From the NCBI RefSeq assembly GCF_014697625.1, contig NZ_JACJSG010000038.1:23024-87023 (forward strand): 64,000 nucleotides of DNA, written 5' to 3'. This DNA is from Anabaena azotica FACHB-119. GTDB lineage: Bacteria > Cyanobacteriota > Cyanobacteriia > Cyanobacteriales > Nostocaceae. Below the pieces are notes generated by a model. That model was not told where the DNA came from and ran no database searches. It was given only the letters and a program-made list of their open reading frames with translations. Below are positions 24,372-34,144 of the stretch, in pieces (the first letter of the stretch is position 1; the number at the start of each line of letters is the position of its first letter). The position numbers and the translations under genes were made by a program.

Positions 24372-25577
24372 ATGCTCAATTATCGAATCATTCATCTTTC
24401 TAAATATTATCCTCCCGACCGAGGGGGCATAGAAACTCATGTGCAAATACTAGCTCAAACTCAAGCTGCTTTGGGTGCAAAAGTTCATGTAGTTTGTGTG
24501 AATGGATTTGATAAGGAAGGAAATTTATCTACTAAAACTAAAACCGTTAACGAAATAGATGGTGATGTAAATATTACGCGCCTTGGTCGGCTGGGATCAT
24601 TTGCTAGATTTGATATTTGTCCAGAACTGCCAAAGAAACTTTACCAATTGGTTAAAGAACCCAACACTTTACTTCATCTGCATACGCCTAATCCTACAAT
24701 GCTTATCGCCTTAACAACATTACACAAGCGTGTTCCTTTAGTAATTACACACCACAGTGATGTAATTAAGCAAAAAGTGTTGAAGTATGGATTACGCCCT
24801 TTTGAACATTTAATTTATAGCCAAAGTTCACGAGTTTTAACAACTAGTTTTCCCTATATTGAAGGCTCAAAATTTTTGCAACTTTACCGCCACAAATTGA
24901 GCTATTTACCCCTTGGATTACCATCTTCTAATTACGTCCAACCTAATCAAATAGCCCTTACTTTCAGCAGCAGCTTAAAGGAAAAATATCAAGGGCCAAT
25001 TTGGTTAGCAGTCGGTAGGCTTGTTTACTACAAAGCACTGCATATAGCAATTGAAGCCTTGAGCCGAGTACCAGGAACACTGATTGTAGTTGGAGTTGGG
25101 TCTTTAAAACAAGAATTGAAAGCTTTAGCCCAAAAGCTGGGGGTAGACGACCGTATTGTCTGGCTAGGTCGTTTGAGTGAGGATGAACTTGTAGGTGCTT
25201 ATCACGCTGCGACGGCTCTTTGGTTTCCTTCTAATATACGTAGTGAGGGATTTGGGTTAGTTCAGGTCGAAGCTATGGCGAGTGGTTGTCCTGTCATCAA
25301 TGCTAATATTCCTGGTAGTGGTGTGCCTTGGGTGAGTCGGCATGAACAAGAAGGGCTGACTGTAGCAATTAACGACCCAATAGCTTTAGCTAAGGCAGCA
25401 AAGCGTTTGCTTGATGAACCTGGTTTGCGTAATCGATTAGTCATAAGTAGCCGCAAACGATCTGAGTATTTTAACCATGTAACTATGGCTCAAAGAAGTT
25501 TTGAATTCTATGAAGAAGTTTTGGCTCAAGAGTGGAACTATATGAACACATCACAATCATCGGTTAGTTCGTTATGA
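24372..25577 (+). CDS. Glycosyltransferase family 4
   Basis: A 401-residue GT4 enzyme. The N-terminus (IIHLSKYYPPDRGGIETHVQ) is the classic GT4 nucleotide-fold start with a GG loop. The donor-binding half has AVGRLVYYKALHIAIEAL and SEGFGLVQVEAMASGCPV (E-x7-E near residue 291). The stop overlaps the next GT's ATG by four bases, so at least three genes (GT, GT, methyltransferase) form one operon. Confidence 0.92.
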   Translation: MLNYRIIHLSKYYPPDRGGIETHVQILAQTQAALGAKVHVVCVNGFDKEGNLSTKTKTVNEIDGDVNITRLGRLGSFARFDICPELPKKLYQLVKEPNTLLHLHTPNPTMLIALTTLHKRVPLVITHHSDVIKQKVLKYGLRPFEHLIYSQSSRVLTTSFPYIEGSKFLQLYRHKLSYLPLGLPSSNYVQPNQIALTFSSSLKEKYQGPIWLAVGRLVYYKALHIAIEALSRVPGTLIVVGVGSLKQELKALAQKLGVDDRIVWLGRLSEDELVGAYHAATALWFPSNIRSEGFGLVQVEAMASGCPVINANIPGSGVPWVSRHEQEGLTVAINDPIALAKAAKRLLDEPGLRNRLVISSRKRSEYFNHVTMAQRSFEFYEEVLAQEWNYMNTSQSSVSSL

Positions 25578-26701
25578 AAATTTTGCATATTTATTCAGGA
25601 AATTTATTTGGTGGCATAGAAACGTTATTGGTGACATTAGCAAAAGAGCAAAGTTTATGTATGCAGATGCAACACCACTTTGCTTTATGTTTTGAAGGAA
25701 GATTGGCTCATGAACTGCGAAGTTTTGGTGCAAAAATTCATTCACTAGGTAAAGTGCGGATTAGTCATCCTTGGACAATGTGGCAAGCTAGATTGCAACT
25801 CCAGCAATTATTAAAGCAAGAGCGATTTGATCTGGTGATTTGCCATTCTTGCTGGTCGCAAGCAATTTTTGGGTCGGTTGTTAGGGCTAAATGTATACCA
25901 CTCATTTTCTGGTGTCATGATGTGCCTAATGGCAAGCATCCTTTAGAGCAGTGGGCTAAAAAGATTCCACCAAACTTAGTAATTGCTAATAGCCTTTATA
26001 CCCAGGCTGCTGTATCAAATCTCTACCCTCAAATTGATAGCAAAATTCTTCTATGTCCAGTAGCTTGTCCAGATATTGGCAAGGATGCGTCGATTCGCCA
26101 AGATGTAAGGGCTGAACTCAATACTCCCGATGATGCAATAGTACTTATTCAAGTATCTCGTCTGGAGCGATGGAAGGGACAAAGTTTTTTGCTGTCTGCT
26201 TTGGGAAATCTACGCGACATCCCAGGTTGGATATGCTGGCTAGTTGGTGGAATACAACGCTCCCATGAAGCTGAGTACTTGCAAGAACTAAAGATACAAG
26301 CCCAACAACTTGGTATTGAGGATCGTGTGCTATTTTTAGGGCAACGAACTGATGTGCCACGCTTGTTAGCGGCGGCTGACATTCACTGTCAACCGAATAC
26401 AGGCGGAGAACCATTTGGGATTGCTTTTGTAGAAGCTCTTTATGCAGGCTTACCTGTTGTGACAACTACTATAGGCGCAGGAATGGAAATTGTCGATGAT
26501 TCCTGCGGGCGACTGGTTGCACCAAATGATATTAACGCTTTGAGTGATGTTTTAAATTTTCTAATTTTAAATCCTAGCGAGAGAGCGACTCTGGCGGCTG
26601 GGGGAAAACCACGGGCTGAGTATCTTTGTAATCCTGCACAACAGCTGACTCGACTTTACAATCTACTTTCTGAAGTTGTTGAATATGAGGCAGTAGCATG
26701 A
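25574..26701 (+). CDS. Glycosyltransferase family 4
   Basis: A 375-residue GT4 enzyme. It opens MKILHIYSGNLFGGIETLLV, and has LVSRLERWKGQ-like donor-domain start (seen as VSRLERWKGQSFLLSAL) and GEPFGIAFVEALYAGLPV (E-x7-E near residue 277). It starts with a 4-base overlap to the preceding GT and overlaps the methyltransferase gene by four bases (ATGA) at its end, which implies tight co-expression. Confidence 0.92.
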   Translation: MKILHIYSGNLFGGIETLLVTLAKEQSLCMQMQHHFALCFEGRLAHELRSFGAKIHSLGKVRISHPWTMWQARLQLQQLLKQERFDLVICHSCWSQAIFGSVVRAKCIPLIFWCHDVPNGKHPLEQWAKKIPPNLVIANSLYTQAAVSNLYPQIDSKILLCPVACPDIGKDASIRQDVRAELNTPDDAIVLIQVSRLERWKGQSFLLSALGNLRDIPGWICWLVGGIQRSHEAEYLQELKIQAQQLGIEDRVLFLGQRTDVPRLLAAADIHCQPNTGGEPFGIAFVEALYAGLPVVTTTIGAGMEIVDDSCGRLVAPNDINALSDVLNFLILNPSERATLAAGGKPRAEYLCNPAQQLTRLYNLLSEVVEYEAVA

Positions 26702-27396
26702 TTTCATCTGATGGCAGTGAGCAAATAGTACAACCTGATGTTGAAAACCGAGCGCAAAAAAGCCTTGGTGCAAGTAGCGATCCTATTTACCAAATGGTAG
26801 CCAAAACATTAGCAAAACGGTATCTTGGTGGCGGTGTACTGGTAGATATTGGTTGTGGTAGCGGCAAACTGTGGTCATTTGTAGGCGATCGCAGTGATTG
26901 CTATATTGGTTTTGATGCTGTGCGTTATCCTGACTTACCACCACAGATCGAATTTATTCCCTTCAATTTAGATATTGGTAAAACACCTTTGCCAGATGGA
27001 TTTGCCGATGTAGTATGTGCGGTTGAAATTATTGAACACTTAGAAAATCCACGGGCTTTTATGCGAGAACTGGTAAGGTTCACCAAACCAGGAGGATTAG
27101 TAATTGTGACTACGCCCAATCAGTTGAGCTTGTTGAGTAAGTTGAGTTTAATTTTCAAAAATCAGTTCAATGCTTTTCAGGAAGCACCAGGTCTTTATCC
27201 AGCGCACATAACAGCTTTACTAGAAATTGATTTTATCCGTATTGCTACGGAGTGTAAACTTACCGATACTGAAATAAACTACAGTAACCAGGGTCGTATA
27301 CCTTTTACCCCGTGGCACTGGCCTAAAAAACTTGGTTGTCACGGACGTGCATTCAGTGACAATATCCTTTTGGTGGGGCAGAAACTGAAAGTTTAA
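26698..27396 (+). CDS. Class I SAM-dependent methyltransferase
   Basis: A 232-residue enzyme. The SAM-binding motif VDIGCGSGKLW is at about residues 47-57, and the acidic motif and post-motif are seen in VEIIEHLENPRAFMRELVRF and KPGGLVIVTTPNQ. Within an EPS operon it most likely methylates a sugar or lipid-linked glycan, but the substrate cannot be read from sequence. It overlaps the GT upstream by four bases and is 165 bases from the polymerase gene. Confidence 0.88.
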   Translation: MISSDGSEQIVQPDVENRAQKSLGASSDPIYQMVAKTLAKRYLGGGVLVDIGCGSGKLWSFVGDRSDCYIGFDAVRYPDLPPQIEFIPFNLDIGKTPLPDGFADVVCAVEIIEHLENPRAFMRELVRFTKPGGLVIVTTPNQLSLLSKLSLIFKNQFNAFQEAPGLYPAHITALLEIDFIRIATECKLTDTEINYSNQGRIPFTPWHWPKKLGCHGRAFSDNILLVGQKLKV

Positions 27397-27561
27397 TGAT
27401 ATTTATTGAACTGAAAGTTGATTCTATAAGACCTTTTATAATTTTAAATCTGATGTTTTTTTTAGCATCTACAGATATTTTATAAAGTTTGGTTTATTAG
27501 CTGTCAAATCAAAAATAAAGATTATCATAGATAACTTATATTCTTATATTTTTAAGGCTAA

Positions 27562-28920
27562 ATGATTCTTAAAGTAAACCAGAGTTTCCTAGATTCTTTT
27601 CTAGGCAGAAAATTAAACTGGACTTGGGCGCATACCTTTATTCTGCTACAGTTTACTCTTCAGATATTGCTGTTATTTCCCCAAATCGGCATTCTCAGAG
27701 TGCCAATAAGAGCAGGTTCCTTTACCCTGAGCCTATTTTTCTTAGTACTGTTGCGCTCAAAAGGTGCTAAACATCCCGCCACTAACCCAGCATTTTTAAT
27801 AATCTTAATCATGCTGTTACAATTCAGTCTTCATCCTTATATTAATTCTATAACCGCAGGGGCTGCTGAATGCGCTATGTATATTGCTATTCTCAGCCCC
27901 TTGTTTTGGGTCAGAAGTTTAAATCTCACACAAATTGGGTTTGAGAGTTTAATGTTTTTGATGTGGACTATTCACACCATGAGTGCGATTTTTGGAGTTT
28001 TACAGGTATATTTTCCGGGAAAATTCCAACCATCTCTCTCTATCACTGTTCAAAAAAGTATTTATCAGGGAGATAACTTATTAATCACTTTAGCTAATGG
28101 TCAACAGGTCTATAGACCAATGGGCTTGACTGATACACCGGGAGGGGCAGCAACTGCAGGTTTTTATGCTCTTTTGTTTGGTGTTGTGATTGCACTTAAA
28201 TATAAAAACCCGATTTTACGAATTGTAGGGATAGGTAGTGCTGGTCTTGGTCTGTTTTGCATTTATTTATCACAAATACGTTCGATGTTGGTATTAGCTG
28301 CTATTTGTATGGTTTTCTTGGCAGGAGTGTTGCTCAGAACAGGACAAATTGCACGTTTAACAATGATGGCTTCAAGTGTGACAGCCTTATTTACATCAAC
28401 ATTTTATTGGGCGCTGGCAATGGGGGGAAAGTCTACACTGGAACGTATATCTAGTTTATTTTCGGCATCTCCTGATGAAGTTTATCGGCAAAACAGAGGG
28501 TTTTTTTTGCAGGCAACGATTGAGGAGCTACTTCCTAAATATCCTTTGGGGGCTGGTTTAGGGCGTTGGGGAATGGTAAATACCTATTTTGGCGATAATA
28601 CTGACCTAGTATCCCAACCGATTTGGGTAGAAATTCAATGGACTGGATGGTTACTTGATGGTGGAGTACCTCTTGTATTTGCTTATATTGTGGCGCTAAC
28701 TCAAGCTTGTCAGACTGCTTGGAAGATTGCTATCAATCGTAAATTAGGTGATTTTGCTCTCTGGGGTGGGTTAATTTTTGCTTACGACATTGGGGCAGTG
28801 GCAATTACTTTTAATTATCCTCTGTTTATGAGCCAAGGTGGAATGGAATTCTGGTTACTGAATACAGCATTGTTTGTAGCGGCTAAAAATAGAGCGATCG
28901 CAAATTCATCAGTGAAATGA
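27562..28920 (+). CDS. O-antigen polymerase/ligase-like membrane protein (Wzy-type)
   Basis: A 452-residue protein with about ten hydrophobic segments, for example HTFILLQFTLQILLLFPQIG and later IYLSQIRSMLVLAAICMVFL. The periplasmic loop with RQNRGFFLQATIEELLPKYP followed by PLGAGLGRWG is typical of the O-antigen ligase/polymerase (Wzy_C-like) family. In a Wzx/Wzy system it joins lipid-linked repeat units on the outer face of the membrane. It overlaps the acyltransferase gene by four bases (ATGA). As is usual, sequence similarity alone cannot separate polymerase from ligase. Confidence 0.82.
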   Translation: MILKVNQSFLDSFLGRKLNWTWAHTFILLQFTLQILLLFPQIGILRVPIRAGSFTLSLFFLVLLRSKGAKHPATNPAFLIILIMLLQFSLHPYINSITAGAAECAMYIAILSPLFWVRSLNLTQIGFESLMFLMWTIHTMSAIFGVLQVYFPGKFQPSLSITVQKSIYQGDNLLITLANGQQVYRPMGLTDTPGGAATAGFYALLFGVVIALKYKNPILRIVGIGSAGLGLFCIYLSQIRSMLVLAAICMVFLAGVLLRTGQIARLTMMASSVTALFTSTFYWALAMGGKSTLERISSLFSASPDEVYRQNRGFFLQATIEELLPKYPLGAGLGRWGMVNTYFGDNTDLVSQPIWVEIQWTGWLLDGGVPLVFAYIVALTQACQTAWKIAINRKLGDFALWGGLIFAYDIGAVAITFNYPLFMSQGGMEFWLLNTALFVAAKNRAIANSSVK

Positions 28921-30114
28921 GTGAAAGTAGAGTTATGGGGCTAAACCATGAAAAAAATCATCATATTTACTCGCTTACCTCAATTAAGGGAATTGCGTCC
29001 TTATGGGTTGTGCTTTATCATATTGCCGAATTTATGACCAACTTGCTGCCAGAATGGTCAATCATTAACCCGTTAATTTCTTGCGGACATCTTGCTGTTC
29101 CACTATTTTTTATTCTGAGTGGCTACCTGTTATCACTCCGTTACTTAGTTACGGATAGCTTGCTTTCATTCAAAAGTATTATCCAATTTTTATGGTTACG
29201 TCTTGGTCGTATATATCCAGTTCATATAGTCACTTTGCTAATCTGTCTTGCAATGACAGCACGTCGAGGGTGGCCGATTGATGAAGCACATTCTGTAGAA
29301 AGATTTTTTTCAAACTGCTTCTTGATTCAAGCGTGGGATTACTCATTTAATCTTAGTTGGAACTATCCTTCATGGTCTATTAGTTCTGAATGGTTCGCCT
29401 ATATTTGTTTGCCAATGTTTGCAGTAGTACTTTCTCGTCTTAGACGTACTGCGCTAATTGCCCTTATAGTTATCAGTTGTGTACTTTCGGTTTGGGTATA
29501 TGTAATTGAACAATCTTTAGTATTTAAAGGTATTATTGTTGTCATTCCAACTTTCATAGGTGGAGTAGTTCTGGGTATGCTCTGCCAGCCATCTAAATCT
29601 ACTATAGCGGTTTTCAAGTCAGTGAGGTACAGAAAAAATGATTGAACGCAGATGTACGCAGATGGACGCAGATGAATCTGTATTCTATCTGATTGCAATC
29701 CGCTATACTGCTTTGCGTTGGTTAGACAAAGTGCTATTAATACTACTTATAATTTTACCCTTTATTATAAAATCCATTCAGTTGCAAACTATAGTTTATA
29801 TTATTTTGTTTTTTATACTCGTTGCCACACTAGGTATAAGTGGTAATCGCTCTTCATTATTTTTGCAAGCCCCTCCATTAGTATATCTTGGTGAAATTTC
29901 CTATTCTTTGTACATGACTCATACAATTACACTTACATTAATAAGTAAGTTTCTGCCATCTAATATCGTAAGTGAAAGTTTACTAATTGTGCGGCTTACC
30001 TTAGTTCTGTATTGTCTTTTGATTATTTTGTTTTCAGCTTTACCAATATACTATTTGGTAGAAAAACCCTTGCGAAAATTATCACGTCAAGTAATTAAGG
30101 TTAGACAAACTTAA
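28917..30114 (+). pseudogene. Acyltransferase 3 family protein, split by a 103-bp insertion
   Basis: Two reading frames (28917-29645 and 29638-30114) are the N- and C-terminal parts of one membrane O-acyltransferase. The first has the conserved start SIKGIASLWVVLYHI with its histidine and the following membrane spans. The second continues with more spans (PPLVYLGEISYSLYMTHTI). Between them lies the element 29603-29707. Removing 103 bases (one TA copy kept) restores one frame of about 364 residues, normal for the family. The second piece's ATG at 29638 overlaps the first piece's stop (29643-29645), so both could still be translated as two halves. The original enzyme would acylate sugars of the glycan. 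Confidence 0.85.
29603..29707. mobile_element. Small TA-flanked insertion element with TATAGCGG ends
   Basis: It is bounded by TATAGCGG and CCGCTATA, with TA at each end as a target duplication. It includes repeated units GCAGATGNAC at about 29648-29675, similar to the GTTCATCTGC units at 6594-6636 in the opposite direction. It codes for no transposase. It interrupts the acyltransferase gene; TA-flanked ends suggest mobilisation by an IS630/mariner-type transposase (inference). Confidence 0.85.
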
Positions 30115-30126
30115 TAATATTATTAT

Positions 30127-31251
30127 ATGAAGTCTTATCTGCTAGTAACTGGTGATTTTGTCAAAATAGGTGGGATGGATAGAGCTAATTTTGCTCTGGC
30201 TGACTACTTAGCAAGGCAAGGACAAGAGGTATATTTAGTAGCCCATCGAGTAGCAAATGAATTGTTAGCTTATCCTCATGTAAAATTCCATCCTGTGCCA
30301 AAAGTGGCTAATTCGTATTTACTTAGCAGTCCTTTACTCAATTGGATGGGGCGCTTTCAAGCACAACGTCTTGGTGCTGGTAGAGTGTTAGTAAATGGTG
30401 GTAACTGTCAGTGGGGAGATACTAACTGGGTGCATTATGCTCATGTTGCTTACGCACCTAACTATCAAGCTGGGTTACTGCATCAGTTAAAGGGGATAGT
30501 TTCTCGTCAGATGTTTTTGGCTGAAGAACGAAAGGCCTTAAATTCGGCGCGAGTAGTTATTGTCAATTCAGAACGTACAAAACGAGATTTGATTGAGAAA
30601 TTGGCAATTCCTGAGCAAAAACTGCACACAGTCTACTATGGCATCGATTCGCAAATATTTTATCCAGTTACTCAACAAGAGCGAACTTTACTACGTCAGC
30701 AGTTAGGTTGGTCTACTGACAAGTCAATTGTAGTCTTTATTGGTGCTTTAGGCGATCGCCGTAAAGGATTCGATACACTATTTACAGCATGGCAACAGTT
30801 ATGTAAGTCCCCAAATTGGGATGCAGACTTAGTGGTAATTGGAGTAGGTGCAGAACTACCATTATGGCAGCGTCGAGCTGCTGAGTCTGGTATTTCTAAT
30901 ATACATTTTTTAGGCTTTCGTTCTGATGTGCCGAAATTGCTACAGGCTGCTGACTGCTTGGTTGCTCCCACTCGGTATGAAGCCTATGGTTTGGGAGTGC
31001 ATGAGGCATTATGTTGTGGTTTACCTAGTATAGTCAGCGCTACAGCTGGAGTTGCCGAACGCTACCCACCACAACTGCAAAACTTGTTAATTCGTAATTA
31101 TGAGGATGCTGTTGATTTAGCCGCGCGGCTTCAACAGTGGCGGTGCAATCAACAATACTACAGTCAATTAGTATCTACTCTTTCACAAGAGTTACGAGCT
31201 TATACTTGGGATGATATGGCAAAGAGTATCATAGAAATAATGGAACAATGA
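30127..31251 (+). CDS. Glycosyltransferase family 4
   Basis: A 374-residue GT4 enzyme. The start is MKSYLLVTGDFVKIGGMDRA; the donor domain has VVFIGALGDRRKGFDTLFTA (residues about 202-221) and YEAYGLGVHEALCCGLPS (E-x7-E near 283). The ATG is 12 bases after the acyltransferase stop, so it lies last in the plus-strand operon. It converges with the minus-strand GT at 31392, with a MITE filling the gap. Confidence 0.92.
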   Translation: MKSYLLVTGDFVKIGGMDRANFALADYLARQGQEVYLVAHRVANELLAYPHVKFHPVPKVANSYLLSSPLLNWMGRFQAQRLGAGRVLVNGGNCQWGDTNWVHYAHVAYAPNYQAGLLHQLKGIVSRQMFLAEERKALNSARVVIVNSERTKRDLIEKLAIPEQKLHTVYYGIDSQIFYPVTQQERTLLRQQLGWSTDKSIVVFIGALGDRRKGFDTLFTAWQQLCKSPNWDADLVVIGVGAELPLWQRRAAESGISNIHFLGFRSDVPKLLQAADCLVAPTRYEAYGLGVHEALCCGLPSIVSATAGVAERYPPQLQNLLIRNYEDAVDLAARLQQWRCNQQYYSQLVSTLSQELRAYTWDDMAKSIIEIMEQ

Positions 31252-31262
31252 GAGGCTATTTT

Positions 31263-31386
31263 AGGACTTATGCAACTGTCATAATTAAACTAACTGTAGG
31301 GTGCGTCAGCCCCAATAATTTCGTACAGATTCAAGGATTTTCCACATCTGACGCACCCTACCCCAAGTGCCAATTGCGTAAGTCCT
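31263..31386. mobile_element. MITE-like element, GGACTTACGCAA family, copy 3
   Basis: It starts AGGACTTATGCAA and ends TTGCGTAAGTCCT, with the inner GTAGGGTGCGTCAG / CTGACGCACCCTAC repeat. It sits between the convergent genes ending at 31251 and 31392, filling nearly the whole gap, so its hairpin may double as a two-way terminator (inference). Confidence 0.85.
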
Positions 31387-31391
31387 GTAAA

Positions 31392-32501
31392 TTATTGGCA
31401 TAAATTGGCATAAATAAATTGTAGATAAGATTTGGCTACACTTTGCCAACTGTATATTTGATAATATTCATCCTTAAACTCGGATAGAGGTATGGTGTCT
31501 AAGGTTAATTCTAATGTTGGTGGAAATGATTGTAAACTATCTTTAAATAAAGGCTTTAAGTCAGGTACTGCGCCTGCTGATGTAGCAAAAACAGGCATTC
31601 CCGACTCTAGCATTTCATTTAACACTAGCCCCCAACCTTCAACATTACTTGTAAACAAACCAACATCGTGATTAGCCAGCAAAAAATAAAGTTGACTCCT
31701 GGCAAATGATGAGATTATGTTTAATTTGCCTGACTCAGTAAGTTCTGCGGGAAAATGTTTACTTACATCATAACCGCATCCGGCAATAGTAAAAATATCT
31801 TCAGGATGTGAAGCTGCTCTTTTAACAATAAAGTCAACTAGTTTACTGGTTCCTTTATGAGAAATCCAACGACCTATCCAAAGAAAGCGAATACCTTTAC
31901 CTTGATGTTTTTGGCGATGTAAGCGGATTTTCGTGAGTTCGGCTTGGTCAGTGGTTGAGAGGGCATTTATATAAGAAATTAATTTACTTCTCCACCAGGG
32001 AAACCATTTCTTCATCCATTCAAGTTCCCTGCTACCAAGACAAAGAATATAGTTTGCCCTGCTCCATCCTTGTAGGAGGAAAAATATATAGGGTATTTCT
32101 AATAAATAACGAAATGGGAGTAATAATATCTTTTTAAAACTACTTTTTTGGGAATAATTTAATTTAGATGGTATGTACAAAATTTCTGGTTGAACACTAC
32201 GAGCTACCACTAAAGCTGATTTAGCAACTTGCTCAGTGATAAATACAGTAAAGCTATCAATCACATCAAAAGGTTCTTGAGTTTTAATAAACTCATCCAG
32301 ATGATAACGTACTAATTGGATACGTTGAATGTATCTTTTGGGGCTTGTGAAACTGGGGAGCGAATGAGGAGACCAGAGAGTTACATGGTGTCCTTGCTCC
32401 CGTAAAGCTGTTGCTAAATTGATTGCTACTTGACCTGCACCAAACTCAGCAGCAAGTGGAGAATGGGTAGCTATAAGTATGCGAAGGGAGCTATTGACCA
32501 T
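31392..32501 (-). CDS. Glycosyltransferase family 4
   Basis: A 369-residue GT-B enzyme; it begins RILIATHSPLAAEFGAGQVA, and the donor domain has FLWIGRWISHKGTSKLVDFI and NVEGWGLVLNEMLESGMPV (E-x7-E near residue 287). It overlaps the upstream GT by 11 bases and is the last gene of a six-gene minus-strand unit starting at the flippase (37121). The target sugar is unknown. Confidence 0.9.
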   Translation of the reverse strand: MVNSSLRILIATHSPLAAEFGAGQVAINLATALREQGHHVTLWSPHSLPSFTSPKRYIQRIQLVRYHLDEFIKTQEPFDVIDSFTVFITEQVAKSALVVARSVQPEILYIPSKLNYSQKSSFKKILLLPFRYLLEIPYIFFLLQGWSRANYILCLGSRELEWMKKWFPWWRSKLISYINALSTTDQAELTKIRLHRQKHQGKGIRFLWIGRWISHKGTSKLVDFIVKRAASHPEDIFTIAGCGYDVSKHFPAELTESGKLNIISSFARSQLYFLLANHDVGLFTSNVEGWGLVLNEMLESGMPVFATSAGAVPDLKPLFKDSLQSFPPTLELTLDTIPLSEFKDEYYQIYSWQSVAKSYLQFIYANLCQ

Positions 32502-33582
32502 TTTGGTAGATATCTAAATGTTTTTTGACCACTGTTGACCAACTGAGAGGTTCTATCCACTCACGACAACGGGTTTGGTATCCTGCATATTCTGTTGGCG
32601 ATAAGTGAACAATTTGATGTAGAGCAGATGCGATCGCTTCGCCAGAATTTTGTTTAACTACAAAGCCAGTACAATGATCATCCACAAACTCAGACATTGC
32701 ACCAGCATCAGTACAAATAACCGGAGTTCCACAAGCTTGCGATTCTAACAATGTCAAGCCCATCAACTCAGGAACTGGTGTATACTCTCCGTAGCAGTTT
32801 TTATGTACAGATGGCAAAACTGTCACCATTGCTGCACGATACTCATGAAGTAAACGCTGATCGTCAGCATCATGAATAAATTCTACGTTGAGTCCATCTG
32901 CTAGTTGTTTGAGGTCTTGATAGAACTGTTCACTGTAAACTCTACCAACAATTGTCAGTTTGTAGTTTGAGTGATTTAGCAAGCGAAAAGCTTCTAGTAA
33001 GTAGTTAATACCTTTATGAGGCAAAATTCTACCGACATAGAGAATTTTATGTGCTTTTTTTAAACTAGCATCTGGACAAAATTTCTCTATATCTACACCT
33101 CCTTTAGCCACAATTGCTTTTTTACTCAGCGTAGTTGGCAAAAAATCTAAGGCAAATTGTGATTGAGCGATCGCCTGACGATAGCCACGAAAAACGGGTA
33201 ATTTATGATTGATATAAAAAGAACTACCACCACCATGATCTGTAACAAAAACTCGTTTGTTAAGAAAAGATGCGGCGAGACAAGCTACGTCAGAAACTAG
33301 AGTATGGATATTGTGTATATGGATAATATCAGCATTGAAAATTGTTGCTAGATATTTAAAGCATAGAGGATTAATCTTACTACCTTTGATAAATTTTTTA
33401 ACTGCATAAGTTTCGCATTTAAGTTTACCTTGTGTGTAAGATTTCCTCTCAGAAGAAAAACTTACTAGTGTAGTATCCACGAACCGAGACATCCAAGATG
33501 CTAACTCTGTGGGATAACGTTCACCACCACCGATAATTGATACATCATCAAAGTAACTTGGTGTGATGTGAATAACTTTCAT
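32491..33582 (-). CDS. Glycosyltransferase family 4
   Basis: A 363-residue GT4 enzyme. The ATG at 33582 is preferred over a TTG two codons upstream. The start MKVIHITPSYFDDVSIIGGG is typical, with KILYVGRILPHKGINYLLEA in the donor domain and PELMGLTLLESQACGTPV (E-x7-E near 270). It is 19 bases from the methyltransferase gene upstream and overlaps the GT downstream. Confidence 0.9.
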   Translation of the reverse strand: MKVIHITPSYFDDVSIIGGGERYPTELASWMSRFVDTTLVSFSSERKSYTQGKLKCETYAVKKFIKGSKINPLCFKYLATIFNADIIHIHNIHTLVSDVACLAASFLNKRVFVTDHGGGSSFYINHKLPVFRGYRQAIAQSQFALDFLPTTLSKKAIVAKGGVDIEKFCPDASLKKAHKILYVGRILPHKGINYLLEAFRLLNHSNYKLTIVGRVYSEQFYQDLKQLADGLNVEFIHDADDQRLLHEYRAAMVTVLPSVHKNCYGEYTPVPELMGLTLLESQACGTPVICTDAGAMSEFVDDHCTGFVVKQNSGEAIASALHQIVHLSPTEYAGYQTRCREWIEPLSWSTVVKKHLDIYQNGQ

Positions 33583-33600
33583 AATCAAATATAGTAATGC

Positions 33601-34122
33601 TTACTTAATAGCCTCTAATTCAAAATAAACATACCAAGCTGGAAATATCCAAGCCCATCTTTGTTCATAAGTTTGGGGAAATTTATTTGCTAATCTCCTG
33701 ATCACAGAACGATTCACTCTGCCACCTTGAAACTGTATATGACGATATTTAATCTGATATCTAGCCTTTGAGTAATATGATAAACTATGGCTATCAGAAA
33801 AGTAATCAAAGGAGAAATAGCTTAAATGCCATTTATGCGTCGGATCTATATATGAATTTGCACAAGAAAAATGAGGAGTAGTAATTTTTAGTAATCCTCC
33901 TGGCTTGAGAATCCGATGAAATTCCTGTAAATTATTAGGAATATTTGTTAAATGTTCGATCACATCAAAGCATTCTATTTCTGAAAAAGTAGAATCCTTA
34001 AAAGGATAAGGCATCTTTTCTAAGTCCCAAACTATATCAGGCTCTACTTCAGGCGATATATCCAGTCTCACTAAGTTTGGTTGTTTTTGCTTTCTACCGC
34101 ATCCAACAGACAGTATACTCAT
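33601..34122 (-). CDS. Class I SAM-dependent methyltransferase (short)
   Basis: A 173-residue methyltransferase-like protein. Motif I is at the extreme N-terminus (LSVGCGRK, residues about 4-11), and the next motifs are PDIVWDLEKMPYPF, ECFDVIEHLTNI and LKPGGLLKITTPHF. The first strand and motif I start right at the ATG, so the N-terminal helix common in the family is absent; the enzyme is compact but has all core motifs. It lies inside the minus-strand EPS operon. Confidence 0.8.
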   Translation of the reverse strand: MSILSVGCGRKQKQPNLVRLDISPEVEPDIVWDLEKMPYPFKDSTFSEIECFDVIEHLTNIPNNLQEFHRILKPGGLLKITTPHFSCANSYIDPTHKWHLSYFSFDYFSDSHSLSYYSKARYQIKYRHIQFQGGRVNRSVIRRLANKFPQTYEQRWAWIFPAWYVYFELEAIK

Positions 34123-34144
34123 ATTTTCTATGATACTAATTTAC

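Noticed and set aside
26145..26465. 106-codon minus-strand frame
   Set aside because: Antisense to the donor-binding domain of a clear GT4 gene.
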